Below, one piece after another: positions 47,080 to 59,520 of a stretch of DNA of 64,000 nucleotides; position 1 is the stretch's first letter; the number at the start of each line of letters is the position of its first letter. The translations under genes and the position numbers were made by a program. The notes under the pieces were generated by a model. It made no database searches, had not been told where the DNA came from, and saw nothing but the letters and a program-made list of their open reading frames with translations. The stretch is from Platycnemis pennipes (Eukaryota > Arthropoda > Insecta > Odonata > Platycnemididae): NCBI GenBank assembly GCA_933228895.1, contig OW121852.1, forward strand, positions 59,438,872-59,502,871, read 5' to 3'.

Positions 47080-48400
47080 AAGTTGTCGATGTTCAATTCG
47101 GAATAATTCACTTAGTAAGTTTATTTACTAAATATAATTACTAAGTAACTTCGAAATGAGTATCGCGCTACGAATATTTCGGCGCAAATAGCGATATCAT
47201 AGCTAATACATATATGATGCGAACAGCTGTTCCAAGGTTTAGTTCCAGCTGTTACTTCTATTTTTTTATGTTTACGAGCGAAACCATTAACTAAATGGCC
47301 ATCTTGCACCATAAATATTCAGGCATTAATTAAATTAAAGGCACAATTAAAAATCGTCCAAAGCTATGTTAGCCAACTATTCCCGGATCACTCATACGCG
47401 GTGATGTGCCGATACCTTGACTCAATAAAAAAATTCTACTTATTTTAAAGATCGAGAATGGTTAGATTTGAAGAATAATTAACATAAAATACGTAAAAAT
47501 TATTGACGATTTATATGCGTCACCTGTGCCCTAATTCAAGCGATTTCCATGCATTAAGTATTAAAATCACGAAGAGCCAGAGTTATTGCGAGGAGGAGGA
47601 AAATAATGAATTATTTATGTACAATCGAGCGAATCGACCTCCCTTTCCGGATCCAAATAACTGCAGAAATATGATTTAATTATAGATTTTGACCAGTATA
47701 TCTAAAAATACCAAAAATGTTGATAAAAGACAAAAGTTTTTCAAATTATATTCTGGAATGGAATAAACCATAGGTATGACTTTACACCTAAGTTTCACAT
47801 AACACCAATAAAATTGAACCACTTATCGTTAATATACAATGTTATTGATGTTTCCTGTACCAAACCCACATCACCTAGTTAATACTGGAAACACAGTTCT
47901 ACCATTGAGCAAACTTTCATACTAAAACCGTATAATTAATGGGGCAGACAAATTTATAACGACAATTTCCAACGATGCAGGTGCAATTTACTGCACTACA
48001 GGACATCATGTCACAACGCCGAAGTAGTGCGCATGGTGCCACCGTCCACGAGGTTAAAAGCCGGCATTTAAACACTAAAGTGCTTAACTTACAATAAATT
48101 CAAAATTTTTGCGGCTAGTTCGCGAACTTTGAATTTCCCTTCTCTCATTTTTAGCATTCGAAAGGAAATAGGTGTTTGTTCATCTTAGGAAATTAGGAGG
48201 TAGTCTCTCGCGAGTACTCCCTTGGATCCATCCTTTCAAATCATGACCTGGCACTTTAGAAAGAGATTTTAAAATTCTACGAAATTAGGAAACGACCTAC
48301 AACTCGATAACTTCTTCACCTGATTCACTCTTAATCACTACACAACTTCTTCCCCCTATCCCAACCTTTGCTTCCTTCCTTAACAATCTCTCCTGATCGC
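47080..48400. other. AT-rich DNA, nothing recognised
   Basis: No domain, repeat terminus or RNA motif was noticed. Confidence 0.5.
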
Positions 48401-48900
48401 TGCGAGGCATTTCGATGACTACGTATTGACTTTCGCATCTGCGGAGCGCATTCGATAGCCATTAATCAACGTCACACCGCTCCGAACAAAAGGTTCCGCA
48501 GACAATAAAACCCGCCGGAGGAATCTGTGACACCCCCAGTCGGTTATGACCCAAATCAATGATTCTAAGGGAAAGGGAGATAGATGAGGAGAGAGGCTTG
48601 GTAATGCGTGATAACTCCATGCATTTCATTTAACCCTTTCCCCACCACGAGCTGCGCGGTGCAGAGAGATTAGGGACCCATTCATGGAGTTGGCGCGCGC
48701 GGGCAAACACGGACCCGTTGTCCATCCGCGCGGCGTATGTTGAGGTGGGGAGCGGAGGGTAGGAGGAGAAGGAGGCAGGGTTGCTGCCGAGGAGATGAAT
48801 GCCGATGATTATTCAGCAGAGCTCGAGATCTCCCGCTCATGAGGAGGACTTTAAGGCGGGCGTAAATTCCAAGCCACAAAGAATGCGCTGAAGAATTGCA
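48401..48900. other. GC-richer island with homeodomain-type sites
   Basis: CpG-containing DNA includes AGCCATTAATCAACG (about 48457), AGACAATAAAACCC (about 48499) and CAAATCAATGATTC (about 48552), short motifs of the kind bound by Hox/PBX-class proteins, and a GC-rich core with GGCGCGCGCGGGC at about 48691. No exon was recognised. Motif matches this short occur by chance, so regulatory function is a guess. Confidence 0.3.
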
Positions 48901-49374
48901 GATGGGGCGATGGAAAAAGAATTATTCATTCTCGTGAAGTTTTCAAAAACAAGCAGGTAATAATCACGCACATAGAGAACAAAAAAATATCCCCGCCCGC
49001 ACACCACCAATCTGACGGTTTGCACAGAATGGATAGAAGATTTATTACTACCCTCATCCATTTAATAAATACGCATAAAAGATTTTAAGCAAAGGTAGAT
49101 GGAGTGTTTAGCATGAAACATGGCGTTGCATAGTAATAAAAATTATGGTAGAATCAAGGACCTTTCTATCTCCATGTAATCATTGTTGTGTAGTTCACGA
49201 ACCTATATGTAAGCACGCCCGTCTGAAATCATAGTTCTTTCGGCCCGCTCTACAAACTGAAACTATGGATTTGAAATACAAGAAAACATTTTTAAGCACT
49301 TAAGTGCTCACCCACTCCTGCGGGAAATTAAAGAAATTTAAGCTTGATCGCATGAAGTATATCAAGCCATGATC
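48901..49374. other. AT-rich spacer, nothing recognised
   Basis: A 74-codon minus frame (48837-49061) has no known content. Confidence 0.45.
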
Positions 49375-49600
49375 ACGCTCCAAAACCTAAAAAGAGAAGA
49401 TGGGACGAGAGAATTAAAAGCAAGGACAGTAAATTACCATAAATGGGGATGAGCGAAAACGTTCTGCCTGAGGTATAGGAGGAAATTGCCGAAAGAAATA
49501 AGAAAAGATACTGATGTAGAATACGAACTAAAATAACTTGAAATCCATGACTGAAATATGATCCTGACTCCCGTTGATAATGATGGGAGTCGACATCTGA
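49375..49600 (+). pseudogene. Possible LINE C-terminal relic with 3' hairpin
   Basis: The plus frame gives KPKKRRWDERIKSKDSK and, after a stop, MGMSENVLPEV and EEIAERNKKRYW. These faintly resemble the basic R-RW-D-K-D...A-R--W end of LINE ORF2 proteins. A perfect 7-bp hairpin GACTCCC/GGGAGTC follows at 49566-49591. The case is weak. Confidence 0.25.
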
Positions 49601-52600
49601 CTATAATCAGATTGACGATCTTCGCAAATTACATGGAGCCAAAATAAATACTTTGAAAAAATCATCAGTTTAATTGGAACGTTCATAATAGCTTCGTGGC
49701 CATACTAAACGAAGATTTTCGGTAGAATATCGTAAATAACACATATTCCTCGGATGTCTTGGAACAGATTCTGAAATACCATAATAAAAAATTTGCTCGG
49801 TTCAACTTTGAATCAAAAAATTCCTATTTCTGTTTCTTTCTCACATATACTGTAATTTCTTAAGGTTAGTACACCAAGACTACGTTATTCCTAATTTCTA
49901 TTAATAATTAAATGTGTGCACACGTTCACAAACATCCCTGTCCCTTGGTCCATCTGTGATTTCCCACTGCGTTGGAGAAAAATATTCCATCTAATATCAC
50001 AGTACATTGATTGAAAAAATTAGGAGATAATAGCAAGATTGAACATAGAACCCTCCAGCCCACACCTGTACATATAAGCCAGCGCGCATCAACGCCATAA
50101 AAAAATAATCAAATAATAAAATTTTTCATTAAAATAAAGAAACGAAAAAATATGTTGATTTATTACTATTTATTAACACTCAAGGAGATTTCACTGAAGA
50201 ATAGAAAGATTACACGCTGTTAATTAATCAGTTTAAATGCATATCCTCAATGCATTGACAAAAAATCATCTTTATAAGCCATCCGGAGGTGATTTCAGAG
50301 CTGAGGGTGGTAATTTCTGGATATGATAAAGAAATTAATCGATGGGAACGAAAAAATCACCTACGGCACATAACTTTATAAAAGGAATATAAAAAATTCT
50401 AACTTTTCCTTACAGCATATTTCCCCCAAATGATACTTAAACCGGTTACTTTATTGGCAGCTAGAAACACTCATTCGTGTAACTAAATTTAATGACAAGC
50501 ATTAGAAAATTCTATTAGGTTTATGGACAAATTTCCCTATTTTATGTTCACAGATGATATTTAAAGTTATTAAATTTTTAAGTTTGGCTTTTATTTGATA
50601 ACAATGTTTGATTCATGACGAAAATGCCAGCTAAAGAAAGTACCTACAAAGGTTATACTTTAGCCCACAATGATATAGATGAGAATTACTTACGTTTATG
50701 TTAATTTCACCCATTAATACAGAATGATATTTCATTTAACAGATTAAATATTTTTCAAATTCTTAAGTAAGTAAAAAAGGGCTTCTTTTATTTATTTGTG
50801 CTTATGCCATTCTAAAAAAATGACAGAAGTTTGGCAAAGACGCCGAACTTTCTGTAGGAAGTTATATTCCATTAGAAGGAAATAAACGTCCATCAGAATT
50901 AAGATATCAAGACGCTCCTGCCAAAACTTCCATCCCGCTTTTTGAGCAGTCAAATTAATTGACCGACAGGCCTAACCATTAAGCCATGATCGTCATGACG
51001 TCACTAAAGGTGTCAAGTTAAGATTTTAATTGATTTCCGCTTTGTCTGACCCGGCAACTTGGTAAGCCGATAGAAGAAAGAAAAAAAGAACACATTTTTG
51101 AATGTTCCCCGAAGGCCAATACAGGAGAAATTGATGGTTAGGTTTCGGCGCTTTTAAAATCTCGAGAGAGAGAGGGAGAGACAGGTAACCGAGATATTTA
51201 ATCGCTCTAATCCGTCTACGGAATTCTTTCGAGCGGAAGGTCATGACCAGCAAAACGCGTTCCCATCTTCCCTCCTTTCTCTTGCTTACAAAGTCTGACT
51301 TGAGTAACTCACCGTCCAGAAGTTCAATACCAAAGATACATCATCATCATTAGTCATACATGCTAAATATTAGATGCATGCATCTCTCAATTTTACTGTC
51401 AATAGTGTGACGGCCGTATTGAAAAAAAGTTTGGGATTGAATAGACATTTCAAACTACGAGTATTCAAAAAATTTCTCTTTTAAACACCTATTACTTTAG
51501 CCATTACGTTATTCATCTCTATATACATCGAACTGCTGCTCATATTTTAAGTAAAATACCATTTTTTTCCTTATTAAAAAAATATTTCCCTATAATTTCC
51601 GCGTTTCCAATTCGTAATCGAATATAAATGCCTAGGTAAAAACAAATGCAGCCCTGGTTCCAGGAATTCATAAAAGTCGGCATGTATGTGTTCACTTCAA
51701 TTTAGCTCGTGATATATGAAAATAAATACTTCAGCCTGAATTTAGCATCGAAAATCACCGTATACAGCGTTCTTTATACATTTCTGCAAGCTAATTTATT
51801 TTGCAAACACTGTTTCAGCCACGTAAGAAGGCAGTTCACATTTAGGGACGATAATAATAATCCAAACGATGATAGAAAATAATAGGTCGGTTATGACTAC
51901 ACTAAACTGGTTGCATTAAGACGGACGAGCAATTTAAAATTTAATCTTCGATCCCAGGAACCTAGATATTTGCCAAAGCCGTAAGATAAATATTACAACA
52001 AAGATTAAAACGAAAGAATTTGCTGAAATGCTAAGAATTTGATTCCACACCTCACTGAATCTGCATTTATACGGGCGCTCATATAATTTTTTACTGCACA
52101 AGATAGTAGTATATAATAGGCATACGTAATAGGCATTACTTGACATTCTGTTACAAAGAAATAATGACACATGCCAAATACAGTGAGAGAATTTTAACTG
52201 ATCAATAAACGTTTTAGAGCTAAAAAGACAGTAATATTTGACTTAAAGGCAGCATAAATTTGGTTCCTCAAATAAAAAGTTATCATTTATACACAACAAG
52301 CATAACACAGTTTCTGGTGGAATTCAATATGACTTAATCACCTTATAAATTTGAACCTTAGTGGCTGCAATGTAATTAACAAAATGCCTTTATTCTTCCA
52401 GTTAGAATAACTTGAATTTTGGTGTACTAGCAATTTTAGTTCACATTTTTGTTTTACCTGCCTATTAATGTCGGAAGCAAATGATTGAAGTGAATTAATA
52501 GGTGCCATTTTTTAAGCAAGGATAAACTTAATGAATGATGTTTGATGAATGATTAAGTTTCATGCAATTTTTTAGGGTTTTAAAAAAATATTCCTAAGGT

Positions 52601-53439
52601 GCAAGTAATTTGTGAGTCCAAAGACCCAAGAGCTCTGAAAATGGATCATCAGGGCAAGCAAAATTAACTATTTCCATTTCCTTCCACGCCCGGAACATTT
52701 TAAAAAAATCCATAAACTTACTAACGAGTGAAAAATACCCAATTTTTCTCGCTCATCTGCAAACGAATTGACTTCTTGGGTAATAAAATTTCACTGGCAG
52801 TTCTCCGCACAGAGGAATTTCTCCCCTCGGGATAAAAAAGATGCGCCCCTTTGAGAGTTGATCTCATTTGCTTCTTAATGTTGCTTTGATAGTCAAAATT
52901 TCGATGGAGGTGAAGGCTCCATTTTTATGAAGGCTACGTTGATGGGTTTTGAGCAGGTGCCAAATTCAAATCGTGCCTGGAATTAATCAGTGAGTTTTTG
53001 GATTCACTCATTATTGAGGTTTTCTGAACTGAGGCAAATGAGGGAGAGAGCAACTTCAACCCGTAACGCCGAGAAAGTACGTAGATGTTTCCAAGAGTCA
53101 TCAACTATTTTAGCAGGCACGCTGTCTATTTTAAGTTGTGGAGAGTAATATCGGTAAAGTGACCAAAAAGGTACCATCCACAACTAATGACTCGCTGAAA
53201 ATTGATATCCTAGTCTCATTTTAACGTATTCTACTCGCGGCCTACAAAAAATTGGAATGTTACACGAAGGAAATTTTGACAGACGAGATTCCAAGGAAAT
53301 CCTTCAAAAGATGTTTTTCAACATTTTTTTAAAACGGTCAAGTATTTCCTACCTCCAAACCGAGGAACAGAAGGGGAAGGGAGTGAGATTGTTTTTCCAT
53401 CCGACTACCCCGTAAATTTTTTTCCGGATTTCACATTTT
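49601..53439. other. AT-rich DNA, no gene recognised
   Basis: Only small features: an A-box-like TGGCTTAATGGTTAGG on the minus strand at about 50966-50981 without a B box, a GA run (GAGAGAGAGGGAGAGA) at about 51166-51181, and a 9-bp inverted pair AAACTTAAT/ATTAAGTTT at about 52524-52560. The open frames 51026-51253 and 51934-52170 (minus) are unrecognised. Confidence 0.45.
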
Positions 53440-53960
53440 TGGGAAATGACCTTGACACCACGCGTATTTAATTTGCATACGCGGCCAAGAATGCGTTTCG
53501 TTTTACTACCGCCGAATTATTTATTTTCTCTAACTCTTGGTAAAAAGAAAGCGCATAGGGAATTATTTTACCACGCTGGCCGAAGAAGGATGCAAGTTTT
53601 TAACGTGCTCTTCCGCCGAGAGTAATTTGTTAAGCTAATATTTCAAAGAGAGTTTCCCAGGCTGTTTTCTCCGTCGAGGGTCACCCTTTGTTATGGGGAC
53701 GCTTAATTTTTCACCTTGACATTAGTTCCATGGAAAGGACCCTACAGCTTTCAGTCCTTCGTGAAGCGGTGGAACAGGTTAGCGCAAGGTACGGAGTTCG
53801 AGGAAGGAGGAGAAAAGTGGGGAACTGGAATTCCAGCACTGGCCCAGCACGAGAATCGGCAAATTTCCCGGCAACTTCGATAATTATGTTCACGTCCGCA
53901 GACGACGACGCCTTCGAAAGATCGTATGAACTTACAAATAGTACGTGCTTTATCGACTAA
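53440..53960. other. GC-richer island; palindrome around an octamer motif
   Basis: At 53461-53483 CGCGTAT and ATACGCG form a perfect 7-bp stem, and the sequence inside and overlapping it contains ATTTGCAT (53471-53478), the exact POU/octamer consensus. The adjoining 53688-53960 region is GC-richer and open on both strands (90 codons plus, 60 and 78 codons minus) without a known domain. Regulatory function is inferred. Confidence 0.35.
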
Positions 53961-56325
53961 CGTACATACACAACGGCTTAGTTTCAAGGAGAGACGTCAT
54001 TCTATTGGAGATAAACTTTATCGTTGGCTAGAATATATGAAAGAATGCAAACGGCAATGTTCACCAGCAGGATCCGGTTGTTAATCAGCTATAACCAACG
54101 CCCACCACGACGAATTACATTATTCGAAAGGTTATCAAGATATCAGGTTGTAACTATAGAACATATCGGCGCTGACTGTTGGTAAAAATAATAAAAAAAA
54201 GTGTCCGATTCAACACAGAAAGTGGATGTAATTACTGGAAGAGTAATTTGGTGGTCACTATAAGTTGAAGAATTGGCAAAAAATAACAAAACTGAGAGAT
54301 TTGAAGGAGAGTGATACCTGCTCCTCAACCATTTGGCTTGATAATTAAAACACCTGGAAATTTTTATTTGATTTTTAAACGCTCTTCAGGTGTAATCGTT
54401 GACCGGAAGGGAAAAATGAAAATTATAGGTAGTTAGCTGCCCAAATAAAATGTTAATTAATAATTTGACTGCGATAAAAAACTAAAAAAAAGCAATGAGT
54501 TCAAACATCTGTATTTGTATAATATTTAAGCCAGAATCTTTGGAGGATATTCACAACTCCGCGCTACTCTTACCCACCTATTGACTTTACGACCCTCCAA
54601 CTGAGCATCGGCTATAAACCACGTGCTATCAAAAATTAATGTTATACTTTCAATGTAATTTTAAATGTTGTAAATCATTTTACGGCCAAGACATTACACT
54701 AATAAGAAATGCTATTATTCATCAAGTGAAAAAAGGTTAGCTATAATGAATACAGGCTCAACTTTTGCATTCACGCTAAGTATATCGTATTCAATCGTCG
54801 TAAATTTCCAAATAATCGCTGTTCGACGCTTTAAATACCAGTTCCAATAACAATCTCTCACGAAAACTGAAATTCGCCAGCTGGTCAGCGATAATCACAG
54901 TTCAATAAAGCCGAAACCAGTCTATAATATGAGAGCGAAATTTCTTGTAATTACCGACAAAAACCACTGACGAACAGAGCAATCGATTAGCAACATAATA
55001 TATCAATCGCGCACAGGCAAAAGATTGCTCTTTCACACAGAAATGATCCCTTAATGATAGAGGGTTTTCACTTAATACGCTCATATCTCACTCAAAAATC
55101 AGAATTCAAACCACCAATTTGTGCTCATGACTGGGCATGAAATGTCATTTTCTAAAAACAAAATAATCATCGATGAATAAGCGCCTATCGCACACATTTT
55201 AATTATGCATTATTAATGCTTCTTAAAGTAATTTTTTGGAAATTTCAAGAATTAGACCATCCAAAATGTACTTAAAGAGGCATTGCGAGTTGGTCTCCCA
55301 TACTATTCCGTCGGACAAGAGGTATAATGGTGGGGAAACATTATACCCCTTGTGAAAAGAACTTAACCCATAGATCAGACACCACCAAGATTCTATAAAT
55401 ATTTAATGAACATTGTAAGGTACTGGGTACCTAAACTGAAATACTTAAGTGAATATTATCCATTCAAAAGCAATATCAAAGTTCAGTATTCAAACAGGAA
55501 GAGCTATACTGAGTCCTATCGCCAAATACAGCAAGTATGTCGAAAAAAAATAGGGACCGAAATTCAGGACATAGCAAATTGCAGGAACGCATTCTGGAAT
55601 TGAAAGATCCCGATAATACTGATGTAAGAGAGGAATGAAAGCACACTTATAAAGAAAATATACACTTAGTACTGAGAGTATAATTCTAGCTTACAGCATA
55701 TAATACAACTTTGATTTAAAAATCTGTACAAGACAAAAGTTAGGGAAAATAATGAACATTTTTTAAATAATTTTTATCAATTGAGGTACAAGTACACGAA
55801 GAAATCATAGCTTCCAAGCCCATGCATCATTGCATCCTCTCAATAGTGAAAAGAAAAATACTACATGAAAAACTTGGAATATTAAGTAAATAAAGCATTT
55901 CAGTTAATTAGTCAGGAACAGAATACGACAAACAAGAAAAATCCTGTAAAGTAGGCTGTCTCAAAAACTGGCTTTTAGAATTTGATATCAGATTTATGCT
56001 CGTAGTTTTCATAATCAGTTGAATGCTGACTACTGCCATCTCTTAATATTTATACTCAGCATCGTGCTTGACCAAACGGTTCCACTGAACAAATGATGCC
56101 ATAGTCGTTATTAGCGTAAAGAATTGCGATGATCAATTCCATGCATTGGAGCGAGACTTCACCTTCCTCTCGATTTTGATTCCCCATACTACGAGAATTG
56201 TCTCATATGTAAGCCATATGTGAATCCGTCTCCGAAATATAATCTCCCATTCCCTCCGCATTCAATACATCAGTAAACCTCCTTCACGAGAGAATCTTAC
56301 TTTTTTTTTATTCGACAGCGAGTGA
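53961..56325. other. AT-rich DNA, nothing recognised
   Basis: No coding signature, transposon terminus or RNA motif was noticed. Small frames (54143-54328, 54902-55084, 55406-55603) are unremarkable. Confidence 0.5.
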
Positions 56326-56760
56326 TAACTCAACCCCCGAAATTTTCCCACGGGTTTCCAAGCTGGGTCCCACACCCATAAAGGGGAAAGGGCTGACGGG
56401 ATAACTTTTTTTTGGGGTTTCGGGGACTCTCGTGATTACGAAAGGGAAACGGGTCGGTCCGGAGTCTACGGATAGAAGTGGCTACAACCCCCCTCTGGAA
56501 GAAAGCTAGAATCCGACTCCCGCAACAGGTGTTAAATGAAGGCGTTAATTACTCCATTCCGACGGGCGGGGCTGAATATCGGCCCCGGGGACGTGAGAGG
56601 ACCCAAGATGGGGCCTTGTGGGACCCTTCGAAGGAGGAGGATTTAAGAGGGCGGATGGGAGAAGACGAATGAAAACTTTCACCAACAACGCCCCGCGCTT
56701 CACGTTCTGACCCATTCCACAGCCGGCGTTCCTTTTATTTTTCAAAGATGCACAGTCATA
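56326..56760. other. GC-richer island, no recognised exon
   Basis: G-rich runs (GGGGTTTCGGGGACTCTCG at about 56413, GGCGGGGCTGAATATCGGCC at about 56564) and purine-rich DNA. The 56478-56672 (+) and 56545-56766 (-) frames overlap on opposite strands and show no known domain. Confidence 0.3.
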
Positions 56761-59466
56761 TCTCATTCCTCATCGGAAGAGATTTAATACGCAAGATAAG
56801 GATAATTATCGGGACCTTATCCGTGGCCCCATCTTTCAGAGAGCCCGGGGTAGGATATAAAAAAAGAACTACGGATTCCGAATAAAATAAAAGAGTAATA
56901 AAAAAGCCGAAGCACTATTAATCAGGCTAACACGCGGCGCAGAGAAGAAAATTCGAGATCGATGGGAAAGGATGGATGCACTTCGGCCGTTGCTTAGGAA
57001 AGAGAAGTAGTCGATGGAAGAAAACTAATAAGATTTACCAAGGATACGGTGTTGCAAGTAATGTTCCGAACACCAAGGCTACGATTTTACGTAGGAAGCG
57101 ATGGTTAACAGTGTTCACCACGAGAATACCGTGGCAAATGTTGACACGGAAGTGGAATTATTTTACTGTATCTCAACGGATCACACTATCAACTCTAAAC
57201 TCTGCACCCTCGATAAAAAATTAGAATTAATTAATATAATCGGAATTAGAATTAATAAAGATTTTTGAGCGACGGCAATAAGGCGATAAGAAAAAAATTA
57301 AAAGTGAAGTGATGTTTGTACTGAATTTTATCTCATTCGGTTGGCGATAGTTTGGAATGCGCGAGAAAACTCGTACACACTCGTACATTACTTCCACGTT
57401 AGTCAGGACTGTAAAGTGCAGGCCTGGCTGGGAGCATGGGCATTAGGACATGGACATTCTATTCATCTAAGAGATAAACGAATTATTGAGATCAGTTGTA
57501 TGGAGATATTTAACTTTGGTTAGGCAGTTATAGCGCCAAAAAACCTAACTATAATTTCATAAGCTGATTATCAGAGTAGGTGAGGAATCATAAGATGATG
57601 TATTTTAACTGCTTTCAAGATGAGGGTGGGTTAGGAGAGGAGCAGCATGGGTGGAAAGGATGAAACCGGGTATAGGTTTAACGAGCTTGACGACGAGACA
57701 AAACCGTGTGATAATCATAAAGTAGGCAAAAAAAGAGAACACAGGAAGCATTCAGGGGTAACGAAATGTTGAAGACCAAGGTATTAGGAAGACGAAGGTG
57801 AGGATTTCATGAAAAACTAATGAGATATGATGAGGTAGTTAGTGAAACAACATAAATCATGAGGAGGGCATTGAGAGAAGAAGGGCTAGCTTCCAAATTA
57901 CGACACAAAAGAGACCTTATGGAAAGCGAATCGGTTATTTGACACCTTCCAAATTTTGCCTAGCATAAGCAGTACATTCTTGGACTTTCTCGAGGAATAC
58001 AGTCTAAGTATCCTTAGAAATCGACCAGTTCTAGTTAATCTCCCTCTAGCTTTGACTACATTTCTTATGAAGATCTCATTTTTTTACTGTCCTCATGCCT
58101 CATCTTCATCCCATGTTTCTACCACAAATCCTAAAGCGCGTCTAGCAGCGACTGAAATGCCTCGTTAGTGTTTAAAGTGGACTCTACTCTTCATTCCAAA
58201 TAGGAAAATGGCACAGATTCGACACGCTGTCAGGCAAAGCAATATTTTAACCTTCACATGCATAATAGGGTAACCTTTCTACTACCGCAGTTATGGTTCA
58301 ACCTCTGCATTTAGTTGACCCATTTCAGTGTATCTTATCTATTCCTTTCAACTATAGCTACATGCGTGAAGTTCACACAAAATTTTCATCATATGATAGT
58401 GCTATTTTTACTACATTTTGCTAAGACAGCGTATGTAAATAAAGATATTCTCCTTCTAATTTCATTATCACTCCTTTCAGTTAAGATATTATCAGATCAT
58501 TCTTTTTCAAACTATCAAAAGTATAACGCATGATTTAGGAAATGTTAGATTTTGTAAATTTAAAGAGAGATGAACAAGAGTTCACAACGACTGATAGGAT
58601 GATTTTGAACATAAATGTATTTTTATTTCTATCATTGTGATTTCCTTTAGAAAATGGAAGCTCAAATATATATTTCTTACCCAATTGGCTTTCATTAAGA
58701 AGGAATTGAGTTTCAATTCCTTTAGGCATATTTGAGTTTAAATTTACCCCATTAAGTGTCACAACGATGAATAGGAAAATAATTAAAGTGGAAAAGTATT
58801 ATCCTAAGGTGGGTTTAACAGTAGTAAAATTACCATTAATGATAAGACTTCACAAACAATTTAAATTTTAATAGGAGAATCTTTCACACCCAACCACAGC
58901 ATCGGTGACACACAATGTTTACCTCTGTTGTTTTACTAAGGATGGACTTCACGAAGCGAACTCTTGAGTCCTCGTGCATCAGAGGCAATGAAAAATGTAA
59001 GGACTCGACAGATACCCTCGCATTGATTCACAGAACAAATTACCCAAGTAACTAAGTTTTCTCTATCCTTGTTCCTTACAAAATTTGATACATCCATGAT
59101 TCTACTCTAAGAAAATGAATCGCTTACCTCCTAATTTCATCACCATGTTCATGTCATACTGTAAACCAAACGCGATCATGTATTGGCCGAAGAACAGGGC
59201 ATCTAAAATGACCCCCCTGATTACTGGTTTACAAAGAAATACGCATTGTAAAAGGACTGCTCCAACAGTAAAGATGTTTGGTTGGTAGTGTGCTTCGGTA
59301 GCCGAGGAAATGACATGGAAGATGGATGCGGTGAACTACTACCCCACTGATTTTGTACCAAAGAAATCGTTTTGGAGAGTGATAACGGTAACACACCCCT
59401 CAATAAGCCCCTATTATGTGTCGTGTCACTGCGTCATGGTAGGCGATTCTGTGGAAGTGACTAGCA
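56761..59466. other. No gene recognised
   Basis: The 57560-57950 stretch is purine-rich on the plus strand. Open frames at 56976-57224, 57341-57523, 57956-58168, 58315-58533 and 58535-58762 (-) have no recognisable content. Confidence 0.45.
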
Positions 59467-59520
59467 GGTAACCTCAAGGATTCGAAACAAAGCCTTCGCC
59501 TCCGAAACCTACTCACGTAA
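59467..59520 (-). repeat. Possible SINE head, minus orientation
   Basis: On the minus strand GTTTCGAATCCTTGAGGTTA resembles a B box, preceded by TTTCGGAGGCGAAGGC. The A box and body were not traced with confidence. Confidence 0.35.

Noticed and set aside
50966..50981. tRNA gene or SINE on the minus strand
   Set aside because: A good A-box word (TGGCTTAATGGTTAGG) is present, but no B box or body follows.
57956..58168. Small secreted or membrane protein
   Set aside because: The frame has hydrophobic residues but starts without a proper signal peptide and sits in random-looking AT-rich DNA.
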